A stretch of 44,219 nt of DNA from an uncultured Bacteroidales bacterium (lineage in GTDB: Bacteria > Bacteroidota > Bacteroidia > Bacteroidales > Muribaculaceae). The stretch spans positions 1 through 44,219 of the forward strand of contig CAJLWO010000017.1 of NCBI GenBank assembly GCA_905210435.1, written 5' to 3'. Shown in pieces: positions 17,287-26,882 of this stretch. The position numbers and the translations under genes were made by a program. The notes beneath the pieces were generated by a model. It had not been told where the DNA came from, searched no databases, and worked only from the letters and a program-made list of their open reading frames with translations. Every line of letters begins with the position of its first letter. Within the stretch, counting starts at the first letter, position 1.

Positions 17287-17393
17287 TTGACTGAGAAAAT
17301 TTGTTTCACAAATTTGCAAAATAAAAAACGCGTGGCAAACATTTTCGCCCCGCGTTGTATGAAATGATACCCTGAGTGTACGAAACGTGTCGT

Positions 17394-18323
17394 CTACCTC
17401 CACACTATGTAATTGATATTGTCTGGTGCATTTTCGTCAACCGGTGCTATAAAATGACGTCGGCCATCGCGGTGATTGTAAAATACGGTCGAATTTGCCC
17501 CCACAAGATATATCGCATTGCGCGCGCCCACATCAATCAGCGCCTGCGAGAAGTCATGGAATGAGAGTTTGTCAGCGCTCGCCACTACGCTTATTGTCCC
17601 GTCAATCTCGGCAAGCGCCTTGCGTTTAGCCTTTCCCTTAGGTTTGTTTTCGATAAGTTGTCCGGCTGCCACAAGCGGATATTGCCGGAAAAAATATCCT
17701 TCCGACTCCAGCGCCTGTTCAAGCATCGGTGTCGCATCGGCCACTCCTATGTTTACCTCCCCGTTGACTATCGAGCAGTATCCTGCCTTGGCCTCACCCT
17801 TGCTTAGCAGTTCGCCTTTCACTACGTATGCACCCGCTATCTCGCCGTTGTCACTGCGTATGTCGGCCGCCTGAGCTGCAAGTATGACCGTCGTGTCGTT
17901 GACCACATCATTTCCCACCTCCAGGGTTGGAACAGCATCGTGCGGTGTCAGTATTATGAGCCTCATGCCGCTGACCGTCGTATCCCTGCGCGAGGTGTAT
18001 CGTTCGTTTGCCGGAGTAGAATCGTTTATATCGTCTTTCGCGATTTTATCTATGGCTTTGACTTCGGAACGTGGCCGAAACACCGCCCCGCGTTCAATCA
18101 CAGGTGACGGCCCTGCAATATCTTCCGGCTCTGTTTCATTCGCATTCCCCGGTTTAAGCAAAGTCAGCAGTATGACTGCTACTGCTACCGCCGCGATAAT
18201 TGTGATGGCGGCATACACATAGCGCATTCTCTTCCGTTTCCTGTCATTCCGGGGCGATTCGTCGCCGGTCGGGGATATGACCCTTATTTCGTCGTCGCCG
18301 ATATCAAGTCGTTTGTTGCTCAT
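17394..18323 (-). CDS. Membrane-anchored protein with a phosphodiester-glycosidase (NAGPA)-like domain
   Basis: The 309-residue product has a 35-residue charged cytoplasmic head and one membrane helix (about 35-56, YVYAAITIIAAVAVAVILLT). A periplasmic domain occupies about 110-300. It contains R-x-A-x-x-E-x-DGTISVV, then LSFHDFSQALIDVGARNAIYL, which resembles the phosphodiester glycosidase (NAGPA) fold. The LDGG-type motif of active members reads LVGAN, so catalysis is doubtful. The gene starts inside the stop region of the LytTR gene (overlap 18320-18323), so regulator and membrane protein are coupled. The fold match is tentative. Confidence 0.6.
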   Translation of the reverse strand: MSNKRLDIGDDEIRVISPTGDESPRNDRKRKRMRYVYAAITIIAAVAVAVILLTLLKPGNANETEPEDIAGPSPVIERGAVFRPRSEVKAIDKIAKDDINDSTPANERYTSRRDTTVSGMRLIILTPHDAVPTLEVGNDVVNDTTVILAAQAADIRSDNGEIAGAYVVKGELLSKGEAKAGYCSIVNGEVNIGVADATPMLEQALESEGYFFRQYPLVAAGQLIENKPKGKAKRKALAEIDGTISVVASADKLSFHDFSQALIDVGARNAIYLVGANSTVFYNHRDGRRHFIAPVDENAPDNINYIVWR

Positions 18324-18685
18324 AATGTCGCCTCCTTTTCCAATAAATCTTTCAATGCCTTCAGCGCTTCCTTCGAAGCCGAAACCTCGTGGCGGAACGT
18401 CCGGCCGTCCGACAGCACCAGTTTCTGCCGCTGCGGATTAACGTATGTGATGAAATCGCGGTTTACAATCAGGCTTTTGCCGATGCGTATGAACCGGTTG
18501 TCGCCCGCCGCTGCTCGTTCGGCGATACGCCTCTCCACCTGTCCCAGCTGCATAGTCAGCACATAGCTCCCCCTGTCCGCCATATTGATAGCGGAATAAT
18601 TGCCGTCGGCGGTAAAATACACAACAGCATCCGCCGCCACGCTGACCATCTCCGTAGAGGTGCTGAATACAATCCGCTTTTCCAT
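18320..18685 (-). CDS. Stand-alone LytTR DNA-binding regulator
   Basis: The 121 residues are almost entirely one LytTR domain, the beta-rich DNA-binding module usually found at the end of two-component response regulators. Typical features are VVYFTADGNYSAI (the aligned D-x-N-Y), LGQVERRIAE, FIRIGKSLIVNRDFITYV and KLVLSDGRTFRHEVS. There is no receiver domain and no membrane segment, so any signal must come from elsewhere. It overlaps the following membrane-protein gene by 4 bp. That suggests the membrane partner controls or is controlled by the regulator, as in other LytTR-membrane protein pairs. No sensor kinase is nearby. Confidence 0.9.
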   Translation of the reverse strand: MEKRIVFSTSTEMVSVAADAVVYFTADGNYSAINMADRGSYVLTMQLGQVERRIAERAAAGDNRFIRIGKSLIVNRDFITYVNPQRQKLVLSDGRTFRHEVSASKEALKALKDLLEKEATL

Positions 18686-18804
18686 AAACTCTATTCCGAA
18701 ACTCTGTCCCGCAAATATACAACTATAATTTCAGTCCGCAATTACTCCGTCATACCTAATCCTGCTTTCGACAAAGATTTCCCGTACTGCACTGCCTATA
18801 CTCC

Positions 18805-18957
18805 TTATTCGTACTTTATTCTGAATCTGTCAAGTAAAGCCTTGAAAGAGTCCTGAGCTGTCAGGCACGTGTCCATAAGGTAACCTTTTATTGCCGGCCA
18901 GTTGCGCAGTCCGTTATAATAAAACATTTTAAGCTCATCGGTAATCAGCCCACTCTT
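18805..18957 (-). pseudogene. Decayed 3' fragment of an unidentified gene
   Basis: The minus strand between LytTR and sprA has a 50-codon open stretch ending in TAA at 18805. Its residues look like real protein: GLITDELKMFYYNGLRNW, then a lysine/glycine-rich turn and TAQDSFKALLDRFRIKYE. There is an in-frame TAA right before it (18958-18960). A second frame upstream (MPIDGLFVCKRVG) would join with a one-base shift near 18945-18952. This looks like the tail of a dead gene. I cannot name the family. The rest of 18686-19019 shows no other gene. Confidence 0.5.
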
Positions 18958-19019
18958 TTACAGACAAATAATCCATCTATAGGCATGTTTATATATTGAT
19001 TTACCCCGTAAAAATACTA

Positions 19020-19043
19020 AAACTTGCCGATACCGGCAAGTTT
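19020..19043 (-). terminator. Likely intrinsic terminator downstream of sprA
   Basis: AAACTTGCCG and CGGCAAGTTT form a 10-bp stem with a 4-nt loop. On the minus strand the stem is followed by TTTTAGTATTTTTA, a fair U-rich tract. It would stop transcription coming out of sprA after it has crossed the inverted-repeat element at 19059-19253. Confidence 0.6.
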
Positions 19044-19058
19044 CGTCGCGTCAAAGGC

Positions 19059-19253
19059 ATAATTTTGCCTCAATCCGAAATTACAGTGTATATTACAGTT
19101 CTCATTTAATATCGCTTTCCGCGGTTAAAAACCGCGACTACTATAACGCGCTATAAGTCAACCGCGTAGTAGCCGCGGTTTTTAACCGCGGACAACAAAG
19201 TCGGCAATTGTTATATTGTCATGCACTGTAATTTCGGCTTGAGCCATAATTTT
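19059..19253. repeat. Composite nested inverted-repeat element containing REP-like pair (copy 2)
   Basis: Outer 30-bp arms (19059-19088 and 19224-19253) match at 26 of 30 positions, including a perfect 14-bp core CCGAAATTACAGTG. Inside are the 26-bp arms of the REP-like family (19118-19143 and 19167-19192, one mismatch), sharing CCGCGGTTAAAAACCGCG with copies at 13970 and 28054. It has no coding capacity. It resembles a small non-autonomous element built of two different inverted repeats. Confidence 0.85.
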
Positions 19254-19288
19254 ATTATTCCTGCTTACTTATATGTATTGGCAGTAGC

Positions 19289-22200
19289 CTACCTTGCAAG
19301 GTTGAGGTTGAGGGATATGCCGTAGGAGGAGTTGGTGGTGGGGTAGGACGATGTCGTCACCAACGGCGTGTTGACCTGGTGGTCGAAGTATGCGCCGATG
19401 GTGAGGCGGCGGCTCAGGATATAGTTAGCCGTGAAATTGATGCCGAGCGTGCGGGTGCCCGATGTAGGCTGCGTGTAGGCGCTCTCGATGCGGCGTATGA
19501 GCGCCTGCGTGTTCTGGAGCGAGAACTCGGCGTTGAGCGTCAGGTCGTTCGATATGCCCGACTGCGAACCTTTCATCTTAAGCACCGTGTTGAATCCTAT
19601 TATCTTGTATCCGGCGCCGAAAGTCAGCCCGCGTGTCGTGGCTTCAACCACCTGGCCGGCCGAAGTGTTGAGTGTCAGCGTGCGCTGGTCGCGGTACTCG
19701 GCGTTGAATGTCATCTCGTTGTTGAGCGTCACGGCCACACCGATAAGCGGCGCGAAACGCTCCGTGATGGCTACCGACGAAATGTTGTAGGGCGACGACG
19801 GTATCGGTTCGCCCGATGTCTCGTCGAGTATGAATCCGCGTTCGCCGTCGGCACCGACCCAGTTGAGGTACGATGAATAGTTGCCTACCGAATATGTGCA
19901 CTGATAGGCGTGGCTCAGTGTCACCGACTTGAAGAATTTGCGCAGGTTGAAGAAATTGAGCAATCCGTCATACGTGATGCGCCAGTTGGGAAGCACGTGG
20001 GCAAACGACGGGAACGGGTCCGTGTAAATCTTGTCGGGCGACTTGCCTGAATACGCGGCCACAAATGCCGGAATGAGCACGTCGGGCGATGTTGCCGCCA
20101 CCGTACCCACCGACGGGTCGTAAGGTGCGCCTGCATGCGGACTGTCGCTCATGAAGCCCGTGGTGGGGTAGTGCAGGTTGCGGTACTGTCCCTCCACGCG
20201 CTGGCGTACAATCGGGATGTAGCGCAGGAAATTGTTGAATGCCTCCGAGTTGTATCCGTCGTCGGCCTTCGACCCGCGCAGTGCCGTTGCAAGCGCCCAG
20301 TGCGTCTTAGTGTACGAGCCGGAGCGCGAAATCGGCATGTCGGCATACATGAACTGTATCTGGTTGGTACGTGAATCCGTGCGGTTGAAAGTCAGCTGTA
20401 TCTTCAGGCTCTTTATCGGCTCGAGGCTTACCTCGATATTCATTTCGTTGGCGTTCGACCACAGTGCCGGCGACGTCTGTCCGATGTCGGTAAGCAGCCA
20501 GCCGCGCTCCTTGGCCTTGTCGATATAGCTTTCGTCGACGAATCCGAATGCGAAGTCAAGACCCGGCGACATCGGCCCGTAGGAATTGGACTGCCCGAAT
20601 ATGTTGCCTATCTCCGGACGGAACAGCGGTATTGACAGCGTCGATGTTTTCTTCCATCTTATCGAGATGCTGCGCGGCGACATCACGAAGCGGGTCGTAT
20701 GGTCTGCTATCTGACGCCATACCGGCAGCTGCTCTTTGAGCAATTCGTCTATCACGAAATTGATGGTTGAGTCGGAGCGGGTGAGCACCTCTATGCTGTT
20801 GGCGTCGATTACACGCGTCTTGACCGGGAACTTGCGTCCGCTTTGCGTAGTAGCCGTCACTTTCACCTTCGTGGTGCGCAGATTGTGCTTGATGGTGAGG
20901 CTTGTGTCGGGGCGAAGGTTGTAGGTGCGCTCGAAATGTTTCGGCTCGCGCTTTTTCTGGTTGTTGCGTGCCGACGAGAAGCGCTTGTCCACATCCTTGA
21001 TGTAGGGTATCTTCTTGTAGAGCGTCTCGAGGTTGAGGCGTCCGTCGATGCTCCACGACGACTGGTTGGCTATCGTGTTGCCTATGCTGATGTCGTCGAT
21101 AGTGGCGCCGCGGTCCCAGCGGTAAGTAGAGTTGTAGGTGGTCGACGCATTGATGAAGTCGAGCACGGGGATGCGGTTGAAAGGCGCCTTGTACGATGCC
21201 GTGAACGACTGGTTGTAGCTCCACGGCGTACCCATCGACAGGATGCTTTGCCACACCGTGTCTTTCCACTCCTTGTACCGGTCGGGGAACAGCTTGCGGT
21301 TGACTGCGCCTGTGGTCTCCTCGATACGTGCCGACGTGTTCGACGTGAACGACAGGTTGATCGATTTGGTCAGATTCCATGTGAGGTTGAACTGTCGGTC
21401 CCAAAGGAAATTCTTGCTTACCGACACCGGAAGCTGGAACATCACGTCGGTCTCCGAGCGTGTCTGCTGCTCGTAGTAGTAGCGCGACATCGTGGTGAGG
21501 AACGATATCGAGGTCGGCAGATAGTTGAGCTCCCAGTCCTTGATGAACTTAAGGTTTTTGTTCTTGCTCTTTATCAGCGAACTGAAAGGCTTCAGCCCCC
21601 TTATCATCGGCGAATACGAATATTGCAGCGAGCCGCGGTAGTCGTTGGTGTTCTCGTATTCGGTGGTCGGGTCGACTTTCGACTGCTTGTTGAATGAAAA
21701 GTTGAACGTGAAGTTGGCGGGATCCCACGGCATCGGATTGTCATGCTGTATGTCAAACTTCAGTCCCGATACCGAGAAGTTCTGTACCGTCGTACGCTCT
21801 ATGGCGAACGCGTTGATTGAGTCGCGCGCATGCTTGTCGGGCGCGTCGTCGAGAGCGTCCTTGAGCAGCACGTCCTGGTCGAGTGGATTGTATTTAGGCG
21901 ATGTCTTCTCCTTGCTGACCGAATAGAATATCGGCGCCTTGAGTTTGGCGGCTTCCGGCAGGAACCGGCCGAGGTCGCCCTGCACGGCGAAATTATACTG
22001 TTCGTAGTCGTCCATGCGGCGTGAGTTGAGCGACTGGTCCACTCCGCCGAAACCGGCCGTCTCTATGTGTGCGCCGAAATTGAGTGTGGCGATGTCGCTC
22101 ACGCCTAAGTTGACGTTGGCCTTTGCCGCCCAGCCGCCCTCCTGGTTGAAGTCGGTCACCTTAAGTTCGTTGACCCACACGATACCGTCTTTGCGCGTCG

Positions 22201-25200
22201 ACGAGTTGTTGCGCACGCCCACGAGAAGCACCCTTATGTCGCTCAGCGACGGGTTGCCCATCACGGCTATGCGGTTGCGCTCGTTGTCGGGGTCGCGGCC
22301 GGTGTAGAGTGTGGCGTATCCCACATTGCTTCCCGCCTCGGCCTTTGCGCGGTTACGCTCCTTCTTGAGGTTGACGAACGCCTGCAGGTCGAGGTCGAGG
22401 AAATTTTCGCGCGGCCACACCTTGAAGCGGTCTGAGTTGAGGTCGTTGTTATATTTTCCAGCCGGAGTGAGTGTCAGCGGTATCTCGTACTCGTAGAAGT
22501 TGTTCTTGACATCGGTGCCGATGCGCACGATGAGGGCGAGGTCGCCGTCGCGCAGGTTGGTCACGTCGTCAATGAGGCTCTCGGCATGCACCCACATCTG
22601 CAGGCGCTTGTAGTTGCGCAGGTCATGCTGCGTGTTGCGGTATATGGCGCGTGCGTCGCCGGCGTCGAGGTCGGTAACCTTGAGCGATATCGACTGCTCG
22701 TTGAGCTGCGTTATCTGCGACTGGCCCGGGTCGACGGCTCGCGACACTCCCGGAGGAAGCACATAGTTGACCGGTTCTCTCGATGCGTTCTCCTCAATGT
22801 TCACCACCGATACGTCAAGTTCACCTTCGGCGGGGGTGTCGCCGCGGCTGTTGAGGTTGAAATCATAGTTGCGCCATTCGCCGCGCACGAGTTCGAGTGT
22901 GGCGAAACGCAGGTGGGTCGTGGCCTTGAAGCCGGTCATGAATATACGTGCGAAGCGTATCGACGAGAAGTCCTTGATTGTACCCACTATCTTCTCGTAG
23001 TCGCTCAAAGGTATCTTGAACTGGTACCACTCCACGGTGGCGTCCTGGCCGTCGCGTGTCGGCACGAGCGACACCTGTTTGTCCGTGATATAGTTCTTGC
23101 CTACGACAAGGTCCTCGGGGCGTATCGACACCTTGTACTGGAAGTAACGCTCATACTCGTTGAGGGTGTTGTCCTGGTTGATATCCTCAACGTCGGGCAC
23201 TGCGCGCGACGACTGGTAGAGCGGTTCCGACACATCCTCGGGCGAGAGCGAGTTACCCTCCACGCCGTTGTATCGCTTGTAGCGTTCGAGCACCGACAGG
23301 CGTTCCTCGTCATAGTCATATCCGCGGAAGAAGTGGTAGTTGTCGCCGGCGGGGTCGTTGAAAGGCGAGAATTTGTCCTGTACCATACGCTCGTAGGCCG
23401 CGGGCGACAGGCGGTTCTGCAGTTCGCCGAGATAGTCTTTATACGACGGGAACTCGAACTCGTGGTCGTTTTTCAGCCCGTCGAGGCCGACGTCCTGTAC
23501 CGCGCGCGAACCGGTGTTGTTGTCAAACGAGTATGTCTGCGAATTTTGCGTCGACACGTTACCCCACACCGTCTGCGTCAGGAACTGGTCGTTGCCGTCA
23601 TAGGGTATGCCGTTCTCGTATGATTTCAGACCGTCCTTGAGTATATCTTCCGATATTTCGCCGAAGTTGATATAGAGGTCGCCACCCTCGAGGTTGGGAT
23701 TCTCGGGGTCGAGGAACGGGTTCATCATCCAGAACTGCACGTACTCGATGTTCGACTGCTCGAAGTTGGTGTTGTCCATCTTGCGCATGATGCCGCCCCA
23801 GCGTTTCTCGGGGTTGAGCAAATAGCCCTCGGAGTCGATGTTGGTGGCGTCGAGGTTGTACGGGCCGCGTTCGTTGGGGTAGAACGACAGGTTGAGGGTC
23901 TGCACGATGTTTGACTCGCCGTAGCTCAGTTCGCGGCCGGGGAATATCTCGCGCGAGGTCACTTCGCGCACGTAGGGGTTTGACAGCTGCTTGAGGTCGG
24001 CCTTGATGTAGCCCGGACACAGCGACGAGTTGCGGTCGGTAAACATTCGGTCGATTGTGTACCAGTTGAGCAGCGCGCGGTTCTTGCCGTAGTCTGTGTT
24101 GTTGCTCAGACCGGCTTCGGGAAACAGCGCGTCGCCCGACGGGTCGTAGGGAGTCGAGGCGAGGAACCATGCGTAGGGCGAACGCAGGTCTATCCCCATC
24201 TGCGCGTCCTCGAAGTCGTCGATGTACGACGACCCTTTGTTCGACCCGCTTTTCTGCTGGTGCGGCACAAGCTGGGCGTACTCCGCCGTCAGGCTTATGC
24301 GCGAGGGTGCCGTGGCGTTGACTGTCGGTATCTTGTTGAGAAGGTTGGTGAGCCACATGAACTCGCTGTTGTAGGCCACGTTGACACCCCACATCGAGTT
24401 GTTGATGACCTCATTGCCTATGTTGACTTTCTCGGTAAGCGCCTTCTCCGAGAAGTGGAGCAGCGTGGCGCCTATGTTGAGGTTTTTGTTGAACTGGTAC
24501 TGAAGGTCGAGTCCCAGGAGTGTCTTGCGCTGCATTGAGAACAGCGACTGGTTCTCGAGTGTCACCGATATGTTCTGTCCCGAGTCGATGATGCTCTGGT
24601 TGGTGATGGTCACGATACCCATCGAGTAGTCCACCGTATAGTCGGAGTTCTCGGTCAGTCTCACGCCGCCGGCAGTCACCACCACCGACCCGCGGGGCAC
24701 GTTCATGGCGTTCAACCGTATCTGCGACCCCGACGATGCCTGGTATTCGCCGGTCATCACGAACTTGTTCTTGTCGGCGAACTGACGCGCCACCACAAGC
24801 GTAGAGTCGTACAGCTCCTTGTAGACATATTGCGACGCTATCGCCGGATTGCCTATCTTTTTCTCAAGGTGTTCGCCGAACGGCTCCACTACCGGGAATA
24901 TGATTTTTCCCTGCGATGCCTGTATCGTGTAGCCCTCTATGAAGTCGAAAAATCCGTCGGGATTTGATTCCTGGTTGTTGTCGAGGCGGTCGAGGTTCAT
25001 CACCTGCAGCAGCGACTGGTTGTTGAGACCTGCCACCGGCAGATAGTTGATGAGCGTTCCCGTCGTGTCGCTCAGATACTTGATGTTAAGGCGGAAATTG
25101 TTTTTCTGCACCTGGTATGCCCCGAGCGAATACACGTTTTTCATCATCAGTCGCCATATAGGCTGGCGAGTGTCGATGGTGGTCGACTTCAGCATCTTCA

Positions 25201-26746
25201 CGTAGAGCGAGCTGTTGGTCGTGGTGATGTCCGACGAAAATTCGCCTACCTGGTATACGCGGCCGTTGTAGGTATATTCGAATGCCACGCCGAGCACCTC
25301 GTCGGAGTTGAGTGCCGAGCGGAGCGATATGTATCCGAGCGTGGTGTTGAGCGTGTACTCCGACGACGTGAGCAGTCGTGCGCTCTCCACCTTCTCATAG
25401 TCCTTGCCACCCTCTATGCCGTAGGCGCGCAGCGGTTCGAGCGCCTGCGTCACGGTGTTGATGTTGCGGGCGTCGGGATAGTCATTCTTGATTACGCTGA
25501 GCAGGTTGTTTGACGAGTTGGCCGGATTGGGCAGCGACGGGTCCGGTTGCCAGTAATTGCTGGTAAGGTAGTCCGACTCGCCGAGGTCGGCGAACGCCAC
25601 GAGGTTGCGCGACTCATTGTAGTTGCCGCTCTTGTTGGTCACCCACACCTCGATACGCGTTATCTGCACGCCCGACATCACCATCGGAAGTCGTGCGGCG
25701 AACTTGTCGTAATTGTGGTAGAAATACTGCGAGAGGAAGAAGTGGCGGTTCTGGTCGTATTCGTCGGCGTTGAACTGGAATTTGGTCGTCTGCGCGCCAC
25801 CTTTGGTGTTGACGGTCTTTGACTCCGAATTCTGCTGCGACACGAGTGCCGTGGCTGTCAGTTTGCCGAACTGCAGCGTGGTTTTCAATCCGAAAAGTGC
25901 CGTGCTTCCGCGTATGAGCGACGACCCCGTAGTCATCGACACGTTACCCGCCTCGATGCTCTTGACTATATCGTCCTCCTGACCTTCGTAGGCCAGTTTG
26001 AGGTTCTTTGAGTCGAAATCGAATGTAGCGTCGGTGTTGTAGGTCATGTTGAATTTCAGCCTGTCGCCCACCGAAGCCGCTATCGTGGCCTGTATCTTCT
26101 GATCGAAGTCGAAATATGTCTTGCGCCTCGATGTCACCGACAGCGACGGATTGTCGGTCTTGTTGGAGTTGATACCCATCTTCAGCTGTATCGAACCGGT
26201 GGTCTTGAGCTGCACGCCGCCCGGTCCGAATATCTTCTCCAGCGGTCCTAAGGCGAAATTCATGTCGAGGATGTTGAACGGCTCCTTGTCCTTCTGCTCG
26301 AATATCTCGCTGTTGCGCCGGCGGTAATATTCCTCCATCGACTTGCGCAGCTGCCAGTTGTTATACTGCTGCTCCGAGAGCATGAACGGTGTGGCAATCT
26401 CGTGGTCGCCCACTTTCGTGCGCACCACGTATATCCCTGTCGCCGGGTCAAATTCGGCCACGGTCTTGATATTCGACGGCGTAGAGAGGTCCATCGCCAT
26501 CTCGTCCTCCATCAGATCCTCGTAGCGCTCCGGTACGGTCTGCTGCACCGGGAAAGGCATCATTATCGTATCGGCGGGATTTGACGGAACTGGCACCACC
26601 GTATATGGCAAAGCCGGCGCACTTACTCCCGTAGGGGAGATGCGCTGAGCCTTGACAGCTACGGCCGCCATAATCAACAGTACAGCCGCCAATAGTGCGG
26701 CTCTCTGTTTCTTATATTTTGAATTCCGTCTTTCCGATTGCCTCAT
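19289..26746 (-). CDS. sprA: T9SS outer-membrane translocon SprA (Sov)
   Basis: SprA is the giant beta-barrel channel of the type IX secretion system, passing folded cargo across the outer membrane; P. gingivalis Sov is its homologue. The 2485-residue length fits. A signal peptide (about residues 10-33, ending VKAQ) is followed by the conserved N-terminal region with FNILDMNFALGPLEKIFGPG, GSIQLKMGINSNKTDNPSL and YNTDATFDFDSKNLKLAYEG. The rest is long, aromatic-rich beta-strand sequence typical of the barrel, ending in YGISLNLNLAR. ruvA is directly upstream with a 167-bp spacer; this pairing recurs in Bacteroidota as I recall. No separate promoter is visible for sprA, so read-through from bcp-ruvA is plausible. 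The other T9SS core genes (porK-N, porV and others) are not in this window. Confidence 0.96.
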   Translation of the reverse strand: MRQSERRNSKYKKQRAALLAAVLLIMAAVAVKAQRISPTGVSAPALPYTVVPVPSNPADTIMMPFPVQQTVPERYEDLMEDEMAMDLSTPSNIKTVAEFDPATGIYVVRTKVGDHEIATPFMLSEQQYNNWQLRKSMEEYYRRRNSEIFEQKDKEPFNILDMNFALGPLEKIFGPGGVQLKTTGSIQLKMGINSNKTDNPSLSVTSRRKTYFDFDQKIQATIAASVGDRLKFNMTYNTDATFDFDSKNLKLAYEGQEDDIVKSIEAGNVSMTTGSSLIRGSTALFGLKTTLQFGKLTATALVSQQNSESKTVNTKGGAQTTKFQFNADEYDQNRHFFLSQYFYHNYDKFAARLPMVMSGVQITRIEVWVTNKSGNYNESRNLVAFADLGESDYLTSNYWQPDPSLPNPANSSNNLLSVIKNDYPDARNINTVTQALEPLRAYGIEGGKDYEKVESARLLTSSEYTLNTTLGYISLRSALNSDEVLGVAFEYTYNGRVYQVGEFSSDITTTNSSLYVKMLKSTTIDTRQPIWRLMMKNVYSLGAYQVQKNNFRLNIKYLSDTTGTLINYLPVAGLNNQSLLQVMNLDRLDNNQESNPDGFFDFIEGYTIQASQGKIIFPVVEPFGEHLEKKIGNPAIASQYVYKELYDSTLVVARQFADKNKFVMTGEYQASSGSQIRLNAMNVPRGSVVVTAGGVRLTENSDYTVDYSMGIVTITNQSIIDSGQNISVTLENQSLFSMQRKTLLGLDLQYQFNKNLNIGATLLHFSEKALTEKVNIGNEVINNSMWGVNVAYNSEFMWLTNLLNKIPTVNATAPSRISLTAEYAQLVPHQQKSGSNKGSSYIDDFEDAQMGIDLRSPYAWFLASTPYDPSGDALFPEAGLSNNTDYGKNRALLNWYTIDRMFTDRNSSLCPGYIKADLKQLSNPYVREVTSREIFPGRELSYGESNIVQTLNLSFYPNERGPYNLDATNIDSEGYLLNPEKRWGGIMRKMDNTNFEQSNIEYVQFWMMNPFLDPENPNLEGGDLYINFGEISEDILKDGLKSYENGIPYDGNDQFLTQTVWGNVSTQNSQTYSFDNNTGSRAVQDVGLDGLKNDHEFEFPSYKDYLGELQNRLSPAAYERMVQDKFSPFNDPAGDNYHFFRGYDYDEERLSVLERYKRYNGVEGNSLSPEDVSEPLYQSSRAVPDVEDINQDNTLNEYERYFQYKVSIRPEDLVVGKNYITDKQVSLVPTRDGQDATVEWYQFKIPLSDYEKIVGTIKDFSSIRFARIFMTGFKATTHLRFATLELVRGEWRNYDFNLNSRGDTPAEGELDVSVVNIEENASREPVNYVLPPGVSRAVDPGQSQITQLNEQSISLKVTDLDAGDARAIYRNTQHDLRNYKRLQMWVHAESLIDDVTNLRDGDLALIVRIGTDVKNNFYEYEIPLTLTPAGKYNNDLNSDRFKVWPRENFLDLDLQAFVNLKKERNRAKAEAGSNVGYATLYTGRDPDNERNRIAVMGNPSLSDIRVLLVGVRNNSSTRKDGIVWVNELKVTDFNQEGGWAAKANVNLGVSDIATLNFGAHIETAGFGGVDQSLNSRRMDDYEQYNFAVQGDLGRFLPEAAKLKAPIFYSVSKEKTSPKYNPLDQDVLLKDALDDAPDKHARDSINAFAIERTTVQNFSVSGLKFDIQHDNPMPWDPANFTFNFSFNKQSKVDPTTEYENTNDYRGSLQYSYSPMIRGLKPFSSLIKSKNKNLKFIKDWELNYLPTSISFLTTMSRYYYEQQTRSETDVMFQLPVSVSKNFLWDRQFNLTWNLTKSINLSFTSNTSARIEETTGAVNRKLFPDRYKEWKDTVWQSILSMGTPWSYNQSFTASYKAPFNRIPVLDFINASTTYNSTYRWDRGATIDDISIGNTIANQSSWSIDGRLNLETLYKKIPYIKDVDKRFSSARNNQKKREPKHFERTYNLRPDTSLTIKHNLRTTKVKVTATTQSGRKFPVKTRVIDANSIEVLTRSDSTINFVIDELLKEQLPVWRQIADHTTRFVMSPRSISIRWKKTSTLSIPLFRPEIGNIFGQSNSYGPMSPGLDFAFGFVDESYIDKAKERGWLLTDIGQTSPALWSNANEMNIEVSLEPIKSLKIQLTFNRTDSRTNQIQFMYADMPISRSGSYTKTHWALATALRGSKADDGYNSEAFNNFLRYIPIVRQRVEGQYRNLHYPTTGFMSDSPHAGAPYDPSVGTVAATSPDVLIPAFVAAYSGKSPDKIYTDPFPSFAHVLPNWRITYDGLLNFFNLRKFFKSVTLSHAYQCTYSVGNYSSYLNWVGADGERGFILDETSGEPIPSSPYNISSVAITERFAPLIGVAVTLNNEMTFNAEYRDQRTLTLNTSAGQVVEATTRGLTFGAGYKIIGFNTVLKMKGSQSGISNDLTLNAEFSLQNTQALIRRIESAYTQPTSGTRTLGINFTANYILSRRLTIGAYFDHQVNTPLVTTSSYPTTNSSYGISLNLNLAR

Positions 26747-26790
26747 TGGTCTGATAAACGACTACACCTTCCTTCCCCAACCACCAATCA

Positions 26791-26835
26791 CCTATAAATC
26801 ACATAAGTCACATGAATTACATAAATCACACAAAT
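26791..26835. repeat. Nonamer tandem array A (consensus CACATAAAT)
   Basis: Five 9-bp units in perfect register: CCTATAAAT, CACATAAGT, CACATGAAT, TACATAAAT, CACACAAAT. A further degenerate stretch runs to about 26873. It lies in the ruvA-sprA spacer, just before the heptamer array. Confidence 0.8.
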
Positions 26836-26882
26836 TCAGAATAATACATTATGAATTACATAAAAAATTCACATCTTCAACT

